This document shows, piece by piece, positions 5,127 to 5,810 of a stretch of DNA of 5,810 nt. This DNA is from SG8-41 sp029864385 (GTDB lineage: Bacteria > Pseudomonadota > Gammaproteobacteria > Burkholderiales > SG8-41). Both the position numbers and the translations under genes were made by a program. Position 1 is the stretch's first letter. Each line of letters starts with the position of its first letter. A model generated the notes under the pieces. The model was not told where the DNA came from. It worked only from the letters and a program-made list of their open reading frames with translations, and searched no databases. The DNA lies in assembly GCA_029864385.1 (NCBI GenBank), contig JAOTTL010000210.1, positions 1 through 5,810 on the forward strand. The letters are read 5' to 3'.

Positions 5127-5810
5127 GAGCGCGCCGGGATCCGGGCTGGACGAGATTCCGCAGGCGCGCGCCGAGTCCAGGCCGCGCCGCAGACTGCCGC
5201 TCGTCTGGATCGTGCCGCTGGTCGCGGTGCTCGTGGGCGGCTGGCTTGCCGTCAAGACGATCCTCGACAAGGGTCCCACGGCGATCATCACTTTCCGGAC
5301 TGCGGAAGGGCTCGAGATCGGCAAAACCAAAATCAAGTTTAAGGATGTCGACATCGGCGTGGTGAAGGACATCAAGCTTTTGCATGACCATACCGGGGTA
5401 TTGGTCCGTGCGGAATTCTCGAAGGACGCGGAAGACTTTCTGGTGGAAGATTCTCGCTTCTGGGTGGTCCGGCCACGCATCTCCGGGGGTGGCGTCTCGG
5501 GATTGGGAACGCTGTTGTCCGGCGCCTACATTGGCGCCGATGTCGGGAAGTCGTTGAAGCGGCGCGAGCATTTCGCCGGGCTCGAAGTGCCACCCATTCT
5601 CACGGCAGGCCTGCCGGGGCGGGAGTTCGTGTTACGCGCCGATGATTTGGGATCCCTTGGATACGGAACGCCGGTCTATTTCCGGCGGCTGCAGGTGGGC
5701 GAGGTCGTCGCCTATCAGTTGGATAAGGACGGCAGCGGCGTCGTCATCACGGTTTTCGTGCATGCTCCCTATGACCGATTCGTCACGACCGAGACACGGT
5801 TCTGGCAGGC
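5119..5810 (+). CDS. pqiB: PqiB-like MCE protein, C-terminus beyond window
   Basis: The frame is open for 230 codons to the right edge, so the gene is partial. Residues 1-26 are polar and Arg-rich at the end (RPRRR). One transmembrane anchor follows at about 27-46 (LPLVWIVPLVAVLVGGWLAV), placing the rest in the periplasm. The first MCE (MlaD-like) domain spans about 53-145: TAEGLEIGKTKIKFKDVDIG is the typical opening and LLSGAYIGAD the typical closing loop. A second MCE domain begins near 168 (FVLRADDLGSLGYGTPVYFR). PqiB proteins have three MCE domains and about 550 residues, forming a hexameric tube towards the outer membrane; LetB/YebT proteins have more domains, so the missing end decides between them. 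The N-terminus reads more like PqiB. Gene order after two pqiA genes is the expected one, and a PqiC-type lipoprotein gene would be expected downstream if this is a true pqi operon. Confidence 0.92.
   Translation, partial: MAESAPGSGLDEIPQARAESRPRRRLPLVWIVPLVAVLVGGWLAVKTILDKGPTAIITFRTAEGLEIGKTKIKFKDVDIGVVKDIKLLHDHTGVLVRAEFSKDAEDFLVEDSRFWVVRPRISGGGVSGLGTLLSGAYIGADVGKSLKRREHFAGLEVPPILTAGLPGREFVLRADDLGSLGYGTPVYFRRLQVGEVVAYQLDKDGSGVVITVFVHAPYDRFVTTETRFWQ

Noticed and set aside
4376..5365. 329-codon plus-strand open frame
   Set aside because: It overlaps both the second PqiA and the PqiB genes in another frame; its translation is Arg/His/Cys-rich and shows no membrane segments or known motifs.

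Overview
The window is GC-rich, gene-dense DNA from a Gram-negative bacterium. The evidence is a probable outer-membrane lipoprotein, a Sec-exported periplasmic protein and a PqiA/PqiB (MCE-family) lipid-trafficking operon, which together point to Proteobacteria, probably gamma or beta. The sequence alone does not support a narrower placement. No rRNA, tRNA, CRISPR array or insertion sequence was seen.

Layout: two divergent gene blocks flank a 463-bp intergenic region (3366-3828). The left block is on the minus strand and reads, in transcription order: a secreted coiled-coil/low-complexity protein (2550-3365), an outer-membrane lipoprotein whose start overlaps the previous stop by 4 bases (1309-2553), and an inner-membrane-anchored TPR protein (1-1290, C-terminus beyond the window). 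The spacing implies one transcript. The proteins would sit in the periplasm, the outer membrane and the inner membrane respectively, which resembles a trans-envelope assembly. I cannot give any of the three a characterised function. This is the best candidate for an undescribed system here.

The right block is on the plus strand: two consecutive single-domain PqiA-like membrane proteins, both 216 aa (3829-4479 and 4476-5126), followed by a PqiB-like MCE protein (5119-5810, C-terminus beyond the window). The genes overlap by 4 and 8 bases. By analogy with E. coli PqiABC and LetAB, the block should encode an inner-membrane complex feeding a periplasm-spanning MCE tube that moves lipids between the membranes. 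Here the two halves of the usual double-domain PqiA are separate genes.

The intergenic region is unusually structured. It holds a candidate minus-strand promoter with a perfect TATAAT, an AT-rich islet with a weak Fur-box-like 19-mer, and a minus-strand terminator-like hairpin plus T-run in the leader of the left operon, overlapped by an alternative hairpin (attenuator-like). It also holds a short perfect palindrome, a purine-rich/pyrimidine-rich imperfect inverted repeat, and a promoter-like pair so close to the first pqiA start that a leaderless transcript is possible. All regulatory calls are pattern-based and tentative.
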